Assembly (NCBI GenBank): GCA_036346205.1
Contig: JARFJB010002087.1
Coordinates: forward strand, 9,684,001-9,748,000
Source: Vesta saturnalis
Taxonomy: Eukaryota; Arthropoda; Insecta; Coleoptera; Lampyridae
Direction of reading: 5' to 3'
DNA length: 64,000 nt
In this document: positions 1 to 12,385 of the stretch, piece after piece
How positions within the stretch are numbered: the first letter of the stretch is position 1
Layout: each line of letters opens with the position of its first letter
Position numbers and translations under genes: made by a program
Notes under the pieces: model-generated
What the model saw: the letters and a program-made list of their open reading frames with translations, nothing else
Database searches by the model: none
Told to the model about the DNA's origin: nothing

Positions 1-2
1 TA

Positions 3-602
3 GGAAGAGAATTGGATGCACACCAACAGCCGCCGCCAATCAACACCAACGTCACCGCCGAGGAACAGGAACAGCACATGCGATATCTAAAAGACCTGCA
101 AGAACTAGCCAGAGACGCTTTATCAAAGAATTTTGAGATTCAGCGGAAGCACTACAACCTACGCCATAGAGCATACCGCCCCCGAGAAGGAGATCTTGTT
201 TACCGGAAAACCCGCCATCTCTCAAGTAAAGCGAAAGAATTTACATCGAAATTAGCAGAAAAATACGACGGATCTTACCTAATTTATAAAGTAAGATCAC
301 CTGTTATTGTTGAACTCCGAGAACCCGGCAGTAGGAAAAGCGCGGGAGTAGCGCACGTTAAAGATTTGAAGAACGCATCTGACGTCGCTAATCAGACGAA
401 TACAGTAACCAATGAAAATAACCCAACGTTAACGGCTATCAACTACGCGCGCTTTCAACCTTATATAAAAGACCAAAATTTACCTAGGACTGATATCTTA
501 CGTAAAATGGCACCCGTTGTACGTCGAAATAAGAAGAACCGACCCCGCATTACCCCCTGGCTGACAGAACACTACCGCCAGCCCGGGACTATCGGTATTT
601 AA
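3..602 (+). CDS. Gypsy (Ty3-like) pol polyprotein, C-terminal end of integrase
   Basis: The reading frame is open from the left edge of the window and ends at a TAA at about 600, so only the last 200 residues or so of a retrotransposon Pol are present. Near residues 45-65 it reads HYNLRHR and then GDLVYRK, followed by KYDGSYLIYKVRSP and an AHVKDLK motif. This is the usual order at the C-terminal (GPY/F-like) end of Gypsy integrases, which help bind DNA during insertion. The last 80 residues are basic and low in recognisable motifs. The protease, reverse transcriptase, RNase H and catalytic integrase core would lie upstream, outside the window. No stop interrupts the visible part. An errantivirus-like element with a downstream env was considered, but no env-like frame follows. 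Confidence 0.8.
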   Translation, partial: GRELDAHQQPPPINTNVTAEEQEQHMRYLKDLQELARDALSKNFEIQRKHYNLRHRAYRPREGDLVYRKTRHLSSKAKEFTSKLAEKYDGSYLIYKVRSPVIVELREPGSRKSAGVAHVKDLKNASDVANQTNTVTNENNPTLTAINYARFQPYIKDQNLPRTDILRKMAPVVRRNKKNRPRITPWLTEHYRQPGTIGI

Positions 603-2170
603 AAACGCGCCACGTGAACGCATTCCGCCGCCGAGAATTATTTAGTTGGTTTCACCAGCTCCTGTATTAGTTAGTCCGTTTGACTAACTCCGATTCCAGA
701 AAACCTGCACGTGACGGTTGTTTAAAAGTAAATCGCCGCAGACCTAGTGATAGCCACAGCGAGTTTAGCTCCTTGAATTTGGCGAACGCGCATCGCGAAC
801 CTTTTTGTAAATCGAAAGCTATCCTCGATCTTTGTGATTAACGACACGTAAGTCTGTAGAGTAACTCAGAACACCCACATAAACACAAACACACCAAACC
901 CCCAGAGAGCGACGGGCTGGGTCCCGGAGCAGTCGAGTAGACACAACACACACACCAACCCCCAGACAACCACGGGCAAAGCCACGAGGTAGTCGGGAGT
1001 GCTCAGCGCAAACACACCCCAACCCCAGACAGCCACGGGCAAAAGCCACGAGGTAGTCGGGAGTATACACCCACCACGCTAACATATACCGACGAGAGCT
1101 AAGTAGGACTGTATAGACCTGCAGCTTTCATCATTTACGCTCACTTACATTCTAAACACCTGAATTCACCAGCTCGCTGGAGAAGGACCGAAGTGCTGAT
1201 AATCACAAATCGAATTAACCGTAGAGTATCCGTCAAAGACCTGTAGTAGAAGGAAACCGTCCACCGATACCCACGCGCTTAGTAAACGAATTTCCAGAAA
1301 GCAATCAATTAATTTTTTTCCACCAGATTATTCCGCAAGTATAAAACCGCCTTTAATAAATACGCGTTTTGTGTGTATACCATTAAGTAACGTCGATTGT
1401 ATCTACGTGAGATTTCTTTCAGTGACATATAAGAAATCACCACCATAAAATTACCGCCCAGTAGATAACGTGCGAATATATTAATTATACAACCTAACGT
1501 GGATAGTCCGCCTAGACTAAATTTAATGCAAAAGTAAACCTCATATTTTCAAGCATAATACATCGCGAAAGTAAATTGCTTCACGAAGCATACGCGCTTA
1601 TCCGTCCTCCAGAAGTTACTAAAGGTAAAGAGCCGCACGCACTTAGACCGGTACAACCGTCATGCGTATCACAAGTGAACTCGGATATCGATTTTCACTA
1701 GTGACCTAGATTCGCGCACCCTCGTTTTGAATAACCAGTAGTTTGTTTATAAATTCTTTTTCATTTGTAGACAGGGCCGTATCCAGCCTAAATAATTAAT
1801 TAAACACTACGTTAATAATTATTTGAATATTACGATCATTATTGAGTGTAACTAGGGAGTATTAAATTCTATTTTACAGAAGCGACTGCGACAGCAATAG
1901 ATCCTGGTATCAAGTGAGTAGAAGGAAGGAAGGAGGATAACGAAAACGTGCCGTCCCCAAACCGAGTGGACACCCCGACGTCGCCGTCTCCCTTCTACCG
2001 TAGCCTTAGTTTTAAGTTATGTTAATCAGGTAGTAAATTAGTTTAAGAATAAATATCTTAGAATTGTGAATATAGGAAAATATATTATTTTAAACCATTC
2101 TATTTTTAATTATTTTATGTGGACAGTGTAGAGCTAAGACTAAAGATACCGACGAACCCACACTCCTCTT
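603..2170 (+). other. Non-coding tail downstream of Gypsy pol; LTR not resolved
   Basis: No gene is visible. The stretch directly follows the integrase stop and probably holds the 3' non-coding part of the same element. A purine-rich run of AAGG repeats near 1919-1938 resembles a polypurine tract, which would place a 3' LTR start shortly after it. The second LTR copy is outside the window, so LTR limits cannot be set. Confidence 0.35.
885..1078. repeat. Three diverged tandem units of about 60 bp
   Basis: Three successive units share ACACACC, then AACCCC, a CCAGA step, an ACGGGC core and a GAGGTAGTCGGGAGT tail. Units 2 and 3 are close to each other and unit 1 is more diverged. The repeat lies in the presumed untranslated tail of the Gypsy element. 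Confidence 0.6.
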
Positions 2171-2575
2171 TAGTTTAGAATATAAAGACCGATTGCAGTT
2201 TAGCCGCGGCAAATATAAAAATTGTAAGAAAGGACCTTACAAACGGGGCACCGGAGAGTTGGGTGAGGGTGACCGAAGGGTCACCGAAATGGTGTCGCAG
2301 CCTAGGCTGCGCCGGCAAGTGAGAGGTCTCTAAGAGACAGGTATGGTTATGGTTGAATGTTAAGTTCAACCAGGGAAGGTTAAGGGATTATAAGGAATTA
2401 AAAAGGGATTTCTGGGTTGTAATGGATTTTGATTGCGGATGCAATACCTCAAAGATTCGGAGCGGGTGGGTTCAGGTTTGGGGAAAGTGGGTGTAGGAAT
2501 CACGGAAGGTACAGGTGGCTGGGAAGGTGTAGGTAAGAGGGCGGGTTTGTGTGAGTGAGCGGGTTTGTGTGCGGG

Positions 2576-2615
<40 letters not shown>

Positions 2616-3250
2616 GGTTTGTATGGTTTTGTGGAGGCGGTGGAGCTTGTTGAACTGTAGGAGTATGTTGATGAGGTGGAAATGGACGAGGCGTTTGAGT
2701 GAGAGCGTGTGCGTGGGGACAGTGGTGGGGAGGCGAGGGTGTGTGCGTATGTGTGTGTGGTGAGTGTCGGTGTAGGTGAACGGGCGGCATGGGGTGTTGG
2801 GGATACCACCATTACGGTAGCACGGTGGCGACCGTGCTTAACCATCGCGGTTGTTGTTAGTGATGGTTTTAGAAAATTGAATTAAAGAAAGGAAAGCTAA
2901 TTGTTTTAAGAGAAGGCCGGGTCTCCGCCGAGGTGCAGCCTCACACCCCGAGGATAAAAGGCTTGGAAATCAGAGACCCAAATAGAAAACTGAGGAAAAC
3001 AAGTGTTAAATTAAACCAATATTTTTGTTAAACTGATACCTATTGCTTTACCCGACGTCGATCCTGTGGTTGGCGGTGGCGGTGTCCTGGGTGCTTCTAT
3101 ATGTTGTTCTTATCTCCTGCTGTATTCCGGCGGCTCCTGCTTGCTGCTAGGCTGTGGCTCCTCTACTGATGACCGCTTCTTCGTATTATCTGTATGCAAG
3201 CAGTGCGCTTTTAAAGGTAAAACGAGCGCCTCTGGCTAGATAATCATGTT
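2171..3250. other. GC-richer stretch without a supported gene
   Basis: The segment contains a GT microsatellite and GT-rich flanks that create long low-complexity frames on both strands, which are not believed to be genes. On the minus strand at about 3010-3190 a proline/glutamine-rich reading (EEPQPSSKQEPPEYSRR, then a stop, then APRTPPPP) could be a fragment of a retroelement Gag. Support is weak. Confidence 0.3.
2579..2613. repeat. (GT)n microsatellite
   Basis: About 17 uninterrupted GT units, flanked by imperfect GT-rich sequence from 2545 to 2765. Confidence 0.95.
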
Positions 3251-4439
3251 ATGCATTTAAAATGTTATTTGTTATTTTGGAATTAGTAAAAATTGCTCAA
3301 TACTACTCACGCAAGGTGCTCGATTGGAATTTCCTAATCAGTTTCCTTTCTGTCTTAATTATAAGTATGCTAATTGTTAATAAGAACACTAAGTATATTG
3401 CAAACAGCTGTCACAGTCTATTATACTTGAACTTTTACTATGTTAAACTTTTAATACATGCTATTTGTTTTTATGCTTACTGTATAATATGTATAAACTT
3501 AGGCTTTGATGTCCTTTATCACAAACTTTATAATAACGAGGAAGTTACTATATAGTAACATATCTGTGATATTCAGCCGCTAAATTTTAGATATTGCTTA
3601 GTAACATATTTGTCACCTTTGGGGTGTATATTATTAAAGTTTATGGGTTCCATTTTATGCCAATAATAATTACTATTGGCAGTAGTATTGAGGTACATAG
3701 CTTTTTGGGCTGCTTTAAAAAAAAATCTGCGACTGCTGCTTGTTTTATGTTATCAAACTACTTCACCTCAGTGGTAGGCATTTGGCTAGTGTATGATTTG
3801 GATAATTATATTTTATTCATGCTGGTTTAATCACGTTTTAAGGAGAGCTCCCCGTAGAGCTACGGATAAAAATGTTTGTTTTGTTTATGTTTGTTTTTCT
3901 TACCACCCGGTTCAACGTCAACTCCCCTGGATGTCTGACAGTGCTGGTATGTATGTTTTCTTAATTGGTGGTTATTTATTATTACGAACGCTTTACCATA
4001 ATTCTATTCGACGTATTATTTATGTGGTGTTTATGCTTATTATAATTTAGTTATTCTTTTGGGCGTTGTATTTTACTTTACACCTACAGGTAAAATTTAT
4101 AGGTAAATTGATAAGTTGTGCTTTAGGGGAATAAAAAGTGTTTTGTTCATTTGGGTTGAGCTTCGATATCAAATAAAGAATTGTGTTAGACAACCAGTAT
4201 CTCTTTTCTTTCGGCGTATTAGGATCTGAAATCCTAAACTAACCTGTCCTCTTCCTGGTCAACTTTGCGTTTATTTAAATTGTGTATGTAGGCTTTAGTG
4301 TGTCTTGGACCCTTTCTTGGTTTGAGAGCTATACAAGTACAAACCAAGTGATGCCCTTTTTAAAGCAATTTTGTATTTCTACGCCAACCACACCCACGTA
4401 TCCAAAAATACTGAGCTATCGGTTATCTTAATAGAGGTT
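3251..4439. other. AT-rich stretch, nothing recognised
   Basis: Three short hydrophobic frames occur on the plus strand, but they have no recognisable domain, no conserved neighbours and no splice logic. They look like chance frames in T-rich DNA. Confidence 0.4.
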
Positions 4440-4720
4440 ACACTACCTAGTTTTGGGGATCAGTACCATTGTGCATGTAACAACCGTTAATGGTTTTCTA
4501 CGTCTGAGCTCTATTGGCTCCCTTCCAACGACAGAATAATGAGTAACATCCCCCTCGGAACCCTATCTGCGTTCCCGTCGATCCTCTCCTAACCGCACCT
4601 ATCTCTGATACCACCATGTGTACATACTTATCACCTTGGGAATCCATCACTGTGGTTGAAGGAGCTTAGAAAGCTCAAGCAGGCGGACTCTCCCTTGGGG
4701 AAGTAATGAAACACTTCTGC
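4440..4720 (+). repeat. Diverged copy of the SINE found at 47.1-47.4 kb
   Basis: From about 4547 to 4715 the sequence follows the body of the SINE at 47250-47430: CCCCCT, GGAACCCTA, CGTTCC, GATCCT, then GGGAATCCAT, TGAAGGA and CTCCCTTGGGGA in the same order. The tRNA-like head is not readable here, so this copy is old or 5'-damaged. Confidence 0.65.
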
Positions 4721-6720
4721 TTTTTTTATCATAAGAGGGGTATTCTCGTGACCTTTACTGTTTAGGGATTTGTCTCCCAACACCTGACTATTCCTTACCA
4801 GCTCCTGCATATCCTAATCATTCCCGACCTACTGCTGTTTGAATACAACCACGTCTGCATGTAAATAGAATAATACTTACACTTACAAAAATATATCAGA
4901 CGAAAAGAGTATCGTAAGGTACCGTCTCCTTCGAATCAAGAATCCTTAACTGGCATGGGTCGTTAGCCTGATCCTGTACCCAGTTACTCGCCACCTGAAT
5001 AAGTACAAAAGGTTTTTGTGTTGAAAACTATAATCAGGTTTATACCACAATCTATTCTTTTGTGATAACTCCGTTATTAGATTCTGTCCCAGAGTTGAAT
5101 AATTTTAATATTCATGTAAGTTTTCCGTGTTATAATTACACGATTCTTCTATTAATCGAAGTCTAAGTAGAGAACCATGCTTATCGTAACCGCTCCCCCA
5201 GAAGCAGAAACTGACACCGGCCAGATAACATACCGATTTGCCCTGACAGCCAAAGCAGAAGTTAATGTTAGAGATATACTGAAAATTATCCTGTATTGGT
5301 GAAGGTCATATACCCATCAGTTAGAATTTATTCCAAAAATTCTCCAGTTCATCGTAACAAGTACATCGTGTTTCTGTTACTGAAACCAGCCCTTGAACCC
5401 GCCTGTAAATTTCCAGGAACCATGTCGAACGGATTGCTGTCCACCAGACACCAACAAGATTTATCGTGGCCGGCCCTTTATTAAAAAGAAAGTCCAGTAA
5501 TTTACACAATTGAATAATTTTTCTAAAAAAAGCCTCTTTATTAGTTAAAGCATAATGTAACAAAGCCCAAGTGGATCAATTTTAACTCTTAGGAAGCGAC
5601 CAAATTACCTGATCATAAACTTCTCGTTGCACTTTTGGAAAAGCTCAGCTCATTATGAATAACTTTCTAAGCCATTAACGGTGTTAATATTTTAAATTAA
5701 CATACCGTAATTGATTATTTGCAAATATGTATATAGAACCTTGCAGTTTATCTTAATTAAGATATCCTAGGTAGGCCTGACCAGTAATTAATAGCGAGTA
5801 GTTTACCCTATATTTATTATCTGGAAGTTCTTAAATATAAACGTTTCTCTCATTTGACCTCTGTATAAGAGCCACTGCTCCTTAACTCGTCAAAGAAGTT
5901 CCAGAGTCTCTCTCGTAAATAACCGTTGATCTTCAAGTGATATAAACGACTCGCAGCTTAAATATATTTTCGGTAAGAAATACTCTGAGCAAATCTTATC
6001 AAGTAAAAAAGTATAACATTGTTATTATATGTCCTTTAATTACCTTAGTTTAATTAATAATATCACCCTGCATGCATCAGTGTAATTGCTCCTGATTAGT
6101 TAATGCAAAGAAAATTCTTTAAAGTAATGCAAATTATATTATAAGAAAATATGGATTTTATTTTCTTCATGAAAGCTACTGACCGCGACAATGAATAATA
6201 AATAAATAGGAAAGAATTTTATTTTGAGAGAGAAAATAAATTCATTTTATTTAGATGTTATCGCGTAGTATAAATGCAGTTACTGCCACTATAACACCAG
6301 AGACGGATTTAGTAAAGTTTTTTTTTTGCAAATTAACATACTTTGATTTGAAACGTTGGCAAGTCATTAGTGAACGTTTCTGTGTGCAATTTTTCCTCAG
6401 TAAGCAGCGCCGATAGATCCACAAGCTAACTAGATTGCAGATATTCCTGCCGAAAGACAAGTTACGATGGACCAATTTGGAACGTATGATAAAGTTATTC
6501 TTTGTTTTATACACGTTATACAGCTCAACAAGTTTTTAATTTAAAATATTTAGAATGCTAAAGAATAGAAAATAAAAACATGAAACCATTCTAATTGTTT
6601 ATTTGTTAGTGTGATAAAAGGTAGCCAATTGCTATACTTACGAACCAACTCTAAATGTCCAAATGGCCAAAACCGTAGTAATATAGTAAGTAAAGTAAAA
6701 AAAGCTAGCTAAAGTTAAGA
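4721..6720. other. AT-rich stretch, nothing recognised
   Basis: No domain, RNA gene or clear repeat was seen. Short frames at 5296-5563 and 6251-6514 resemble no known protein. Confidence 0.4.
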
Positions 6721-6727
6721 AAAGCGG

Positions 6728-6815
6728 TTGGGACTATTCGGCGCGGCCAGTTCGATCGATTCCGCGAGGTCGGTTCGGCGCCGAGGACGTTTAGATGCCG
6801 TCAACTTTCGGCGCC
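6728..6815 (+). repeat. GC-rich TTCGGCG segment, left member of an inverted pair
   Basis: TTCGGCGCGGCC, GATTCCGCGAGG and CGGTTCGGCGCCGAGGACG appear in this order. The reverse complement of 12767-12877 has nearly the same succession. The GC content stands out sharply from its AT-rich surroundings. Confidence 0.6.
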
Positions 6816-7640
6816 AGTCTCCATATTTTAGTGACCCGTCATATTGTGTTCTTTAAATGGATATTTGTAGGTGGGTAGGTACTATTTTTAGACTCTCCAA
6901 AGAGGAAAAACCATTTTTTCTCATGACTCCCACGGTTGCGATTATAAAAGTTATAAATATAACATTAAATAACAATTTAAGGACTCATTTTATTCTTCTT
7001 CTTTCAAACTTTCGGAATTGTTTATTTCCAAGTATTCAAGAATTTTTACAATAACCTAATCCTTTCTTAATATTAAATATCTATGGACACTTACAGCCGA
7101 ACGAGAACTTCAAAGTATTTTCTATAATTTCCTGTTCCATGCAAAATAAATATTGAGATTCACCTAATTACCTGATTATGTTTCCTTCCGTTCTATAGAA
7201 AAAAAAAACAATTTTCCCTTTAAAAAAAGAAATACCTATATTCCATACTTTAAACTACGAAATTAACATGTGTATTTACATAACGTACTGGTATCAAAAT
7301 AAAATTAAAATGGCTAAACACGAAATACAAAAATTTCACACTGACCAATCAAATAACAATAAAAACGTAGCCTAGATAAGAATATTTTTAAACTCACATT
7401 TGGTAGTTGTGGGTAAGCTCCGAAGAAATTCCAACATCGTTCGGTCTTGGTATTCAAGAACAATCCTCCGAATTCGTATGTGGTGACTCATTAAATCATC
7501 GATATCATTACTAGACACTATTAGAGTTTAAGGATTTTCTGGGATGGGTGGGTCAGGGTTTAATGAAGGCGTCTATAAAAGCTATAATTCGAAAGTAGTC
7601 CTTCAGTATCCTATTGTATTCGCGCACGCATAATGGGTGA
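6816..7640. other. AT-rich stretch, nothing recognised
   Basis: No gene or repeat supported. Confidence 0.4.
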
Positions 7641-7644
7641 AAAT

Positions 7645-7792
7645 TGTTACGTGCACAAAGGGATAATCGTAGAAATTGTGGCTAAAGTGCTGTAACATAG
7701 ATTAAGGTATTAACCGACCGACTTAGCTTCCGGCTAATTCCTAATCTATGTTACAGCACTTTAGCCAATTCTGATTATCCCTTTGTCACTAA
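7645..7792. repeat. Imperfect hairpin repeat
   Basis: A segment beginning ACAAAGGGATAATC and running through GCTAAAGTGCTGTAACATAG is followed, after a loop near 7720-7735, by its reverse complement ending GATTATCCCTTTGT. A single-arm relative starts at about 9013. The loop side holds a GGAAGCTNAGTCGGTCGG-like string also seen at the 9.0 kb copy. Confidence 0.75.
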
Positions 7793-8173
7793 CTAAAATA
7801 TTATTATTAAAAGCGTGGCCCGATTTGTTTTGGCGAATATTCTTTATGTGTACCAGTACACATACTTTCAATCAGTACTTTATACTTTAAGATTTTTGTC
7901 CTTATACTTTAAGGTTTTTGTATCCTTTACTCCTTTTTCTCTACGATAGTTTAACACAACTTAGTTTAGAATTTATTTGATCAATTTTATAGCAGTAGCT
8001 CTAATTGGTATTTACTTTAATAAATTTAGACTCACGTTCATATAAGTTAGACTTTAACATAGAAATATTGGTCTTTAGTTACGACTCATCCTATAGGTTA
8101 TTGGAAAATGGCAACATTGCCAATAAACTCGTTCTTAATAGGAAAATTTTTCAAACGTGACCGTTTTAAATTC
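7793..8173. other. AT-rich stretch, nothing recognised
   Basis: No gene or repeat supported between the hairpin and the long inverted repeat. Confidence 0.4.
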
Positions 8174-9000
8174 TTGTATTGGTAGAAATTAATCAGGCTT
8201 TCTTTTTTTGTTTTCTGGTACCTTCATAGAGGAACGAAAAACGCAATTTTTGGCAAAGATTTTAATGCGTAGTTAGAAGCAAATGTAAAATTTGGAAAAG
8301 GTTTCCCTAAAAATTTGATTGAACTTTTCAAGTAAAATTTTAACACAGCCTGTTGCTGGATTTAATCTTTTCCATATAAATAAATCCTGTTGGGATTTCG
8401 AATTAGAGTTCGGCTTTAATTTTTTTTTTCTACTACACCTTAGCTTCGTTCAAGAGGTAAGCTATTCACTTTTTTTTCTTATTTACTAGACATAACTTTG
8501 AAATGCATGTGTACATGTTTTGAAATTTTAATACAGCATAAACATCATATCTTTTAAAAATTTGGGTATTGATTTAAATTCTAACACAGTTGTCTTATAT
8601 AGGTTTTTTGGTCCTTTACACATTTACTCAAGATTAACATCTTTCGTGCTTCCATAAGAGATAGTTAAACCGTTTCTGACAGCACAATTGGATACCATTC
8701 ATCCGAGGGGTGAAATATTAGTTATGGGTCTTCGAACCTGAATTGAAACAGTTTACGATTACTCCTTCTCCTAGTATCTTCCGCATTAACTGAAGAAATA
8801 TACGTTACACCTACGACTATCTTCGGATAAGTATTTTGTTACACGCACAAAAAAATTTACCTACGGTGAGTGACTTTTGTTAGCTTTTCTACATAACGAG
8901 GCTCTCGTTATCTGTACATTACTGAAATTCTTATAACAAGTACATTCCGGTGCTTGCTACATTGTATTAGTGTGTTTCCGCAATTATCCTATTCCTAAAA
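8174..9000 (+). repeat. Left arm of an 0.8 kb inverted repeat
   Basis: The whole arm matches the reverse complement of 10461-11284 with scattered substitutions and small indels. Matching landmarks include the outer TTGTATTGGTAGAAATTAAT, a TAGCTTCGTTCAAGAGGTAAG stretch near 8445, and the inner GTGTTTCCGCAATTATCC near 8971. The right arm lies directly 5' of the FLYWCH/MULE transposase relic, so this arm is an inverted copy of that gene's 5' flank. Confidence 0.9.
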
Positions 9001-9011
9001 AAAAATTCTAT

Positions 9012-9135
9012 GTTACGTGCACAAAGAGATAATCGTAGAAATTGTGGCTAAAGTGCTGTAACATAGATTAAGGAATTAGTCGGAAGCTCAGTCGGTCGGT
9101 TAAGCACTTGGATGCTTGGGCGTTTTGGCAGGAGA
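9012..9135 (+). repeat. SINE-like repeat copy with a tRNA-like segment
   Basis: The first 65 bp match the arm of the hairpin at 7645. They run into GGAAGCTCAGTCGGTCGG and GGTTAAGCACTTGGATGC, which resembles a tRNA A-box region. No convincing B box follows, so the SINE assignment is tentative. Confidence 0.4.
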
Positions 9136-10460
9136 GAAGATATACATAGAATTTAAAAAGGGCACCACTTGATGTAATTTTATATCGCCCCTCTATCAAG
9201 AAAAGGGCTACGCCCACACAGGACAAAAGAGACAACTAAAATAAAATGGTGAACTAAGTCCACACTGAGAAAGGACTGGCTAGGAAGTTGATCGTAGATC
9301 ACAGGATTAACGAAACAACTTACGATCGTTTAACACCACTTATTTAATATACCCACTGTAAAATAGCATAAATTTTATAATAATAATTAAATTTTCGTAA
9401 GTATCTAACATAAAAAATTATGGAGCGCCCACTCGCAGACATAAATACAATTCTTTCAGGAAATATTCCCAATACATCAATCAATAATACATCAGATACA
9501 ATATATCTACAAAATAAACCACCAGTAATCAACTTACCTTACAACCAAATCTAGAAAAAACTATGAGTTATACTTAAAATTTACATAATCAGACACAATA
9601 CGGTCCGGCATCTAGAGTTGACCCTAAAAAAAAAGAATATCCAAACATGTACATAATTATCCGAAATTGAATACTTGTACACCGATATTCCACGAAGAGC
9701 TCTCCGTCGGACTAATCTATCAGTTTCCAATCAACCGGACGCAAATAAACCCCAAATATAAAGCGAAAATTATCACTAGGTGTCTACCCTGTTGTTTACC
9801 TTATGTAAGAAAAAAATTCCAATGTAGTTAATATGAGCATTACAGACAAAGTAAGCATGAAGCGTTTAGAAAATTCAGAAAGGCCAAGTTCATTACCGAT
9901 TTGGCAATCACAATGCAAGAATTTAAGAAATGCGCAACACAGATTGACACATACATTAGTAAGCATATGGTTACAAACCAAAAATTAAAGTGAGTAAGCC
10001 CTAATTCAAACAGTTTTGTACTAAACAACTATTAAATTGTAATCAGTGAAAAGTAACAAATTTTTTTCCCAATGATCATAAATAAACTATGCAATGCGAT
10101 TTACACAGTAATTAAAATAAATACCTTTTTATACAACCCCAGCAGTTAGCATAATTTATGACACACATTGTACATTTCGACTCAAATGGTAGCGTTCCGT
10201 CAGCTAAACAGCTGATTGCTTGTACAGTATACACAGATAGTTCTAACGGTTGAACAAACTACGGTTTGATATCAAAATAAAACTAGTACATAAGAAAACA
10301 GTTAGAAATTGATAGTTAAAATACAAATTCTACTGCAAAGTTAAATGTAAGTATATAAGAAACTTTGAAATAACCCAAATTATCTTTTACAGGTACAAAT
10401 GTCTAATATTACTCTAACGATTACTAAGGAAATGTTTAACAGTAAAGTATAAGCATTAAT
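9136..10460. other. Spacer between the inverted-repeat arms, no gene recognised
   Basis: AT-rich DNA. Small overlapping minus-strand frames at 9344-10028 have no recognisable motifs. Confidence 0.4.
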
Positions 10461-11284
10461 TTTAGGAATAGGATAATTGCGGAAACACACTAATACAATG
10501 TAGCAAGCACCGGAATGTACTTGTTATAAGAATTGCAGTAATGTACAGATAACGAGAGCTTCGTTATGTAGAAAAGCTAACAAAAGTCACTCACCGTAGG
10601 TAAATTTTTTTTGTGCGTGTAACAAAATACTTATCCGAAAATAGTCGTAGGTGTAACGTATATTTCTTCAGTTAATGCGGAAGACACTAGGAGAAGGAGT
10701 AATCGTAAACTGTTTCAATTCAGGTTCGAAGACCCATAACTAATATTTCACCCCTCGGATGAATGGTATCCAATTGTGCTGTCAGAAACGGTTTAACTAT
10801 CTCTTATAGAAGCACGAAAGATGTTAATCTTGAGTAAATGTGTAAAGGACCAAAAAACCTATATAAGACAACTGTGTTAGAATTTAAATCAATACCCAAA
10901 TTTTTATAAGACATGATCTTTATGCTGTATTAAAATTTCAAAACATGTACACATACATTTCAAAGTTATGCCTAGTAAATAAGAAAAGAAAGTGAGTAGC
11001 TTACCTCTTGAACGAAGCTAAGGTGTAGTAGAAACAAAAAAATTAAAGCCGAACTCAAATTCGAAATCCCAACAGGATTTATTTATATGGAAAAGATTAA
11101 ATCCAGGCTGTGTTAAAATTTTACTTGAAAAGTTCAATCAAATTTTTAAGGAAACCTTTTCCAAATTTTACATTTGCTTCTAACTACGCATTCAATTTCT
11201 TTGCCAAAAATGGCGTTTTTTCCTTCTTCTATGAAGGTACCAGAAAACAAAAAAAGAAAGCCTGATTAATTTCTACCAATACAA
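10461..11284 (-). repeat. Right arm of the 0.8 kb inverted repeat
   Basis: Reverse-complement partner of 8174-9000, separated from it by about 1.46 kb. Its outer end abuts the first coding sequence of the FLYWCH/MULE relic, so the arm probably represents the 5' untranslated or promoter side of that transposon gene. Confidence 0.9.
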
Positions 11285-11286
11285 AA

Positions 11287-12181
11287 GACGACAGTCTCCA
11301 ATTTTGGAGATGTGAACAGAAATACCTCTGCAGATCACGGATTCAATCATTACATGGAGAAGTTGTAAAGAGAACTAGCACTCCGCCTGTTCCGCCAATG
11401 CAGAAGTGCAGCGTTTTGTAACGCGTATCAAGTCTCGAGCTGGAAAAACCGTAGAAAGCACAAATCAAATAATTACTGAGTGTTATACGTACCTTAGCCA
11501 AGCAGGCCATCGAGTACCACCAAACAAGAGTGATCTAAGCAAGCTGGTGCAGTGGAAAAGGGCCCAAGTGCAGGCTGCACCAGCTAATCCCGAATATTTG
11601 CAAGATCTACGTTTTCCACAAAGCTACCAAACGCTGACCGCGGTATCAAAGAAGGCTTTGCTATTTATGATAGCGAAGATGAAATATAATCGTGATATTG
11701 GGTAGACGTTCCTGGTTGGAACATCTACGTGCAGAGGGTTGGTACGTAGATGGAACATTGAAAATAGCTCCTCTGCCGTTCCCTCTAGTGTGCATCTCAA
11801 CGACTAAACTGGGCGGTGTCATCCCAGTGCTCTATGTTTTATTGCTAAATAAACAATGTGCTACATACATAAAGCTCTTCGATGCGTTGAAGGAAATGGC
11901 TCCTCAGTTTTCACCACAGGCAATAATTGCGACTTCGAGAAAGCTGCGTTGGGCTCCATGCACCAGTTATTTCCCGATACCCTATCTATGGTTGCTTTTT
12001 ACATCTATCGCAAAATCTCCAAAAGCACATGTCGGAGATTGGCTTGATGCAAAGATACAATAATGATCCAGATTTCGCCCATTACATTTTTTTATCTTGG
12101 TATTTGGAATTTCATCACCAATTTGAAGAAAATACCAAAATCAATCTCTTGTTGGTGGAAATCTTCCTCCTCCAAAATTGA
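11287..12181 (+). pseudogene. FLYWCH zinc finger plus MULE-type transposase, broken
   Basis: Reading frames must be switched several times. At 11287-11400 the sequence reads FWRC, CRSR and a downstream LHGEVVKR, which fits a FLYWCH zinc finger. Next comes a basic segment (RFVTRIKSRAGK, 11406-11700), then WYVDGTLKIAP with the expected first catalytic Asp near 11750, PVLYVLLLNKQ, and LFDALKEMAPQFSP. After a frameshift near 11925 the sequence gives CDFEKAA with the second Asp, and after another shift GCFLHLSQNLQKHM. This order is typical of animal MULE transposases, which cut and paste their own DNA. At least three frameshifts are present and no third catalytic residue was assigned, so it cannot be functional. 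It sits directly beside the right arm of the 0.8 kb inverted repeat. Confidence 0.75.
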
Positions 12182-12385
12182 AAAAATATCGCGATACCGA
12201 TGTACAATAGCAATTAATAGTTTTAGGAATTATCCTAATAATTTAAGAGTCCATTACGATGATATTATGATTTAAGTAGGTAATTTAGATAATAAAGGTT
12301 TTGTTTACTGTATAATCAGGTAATTAGGCGACATCTTTATACAATGACACAATACTTTACCTGGATTACAGAAAATCCGTTCATT

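Noticed and set aside
819..1085. Minus-strand Cys/Gly-rich frame
   Set aside because: Created by the three tandem 60-bp units. The repeats, not a protein, explain it.
3262..4050. Three consecutive hydrophobic frames on the plus strand
   Set aside because: T-rich DNA gives hydrophobic frames by chance. There is no conserved motif, promoter or splice logic.
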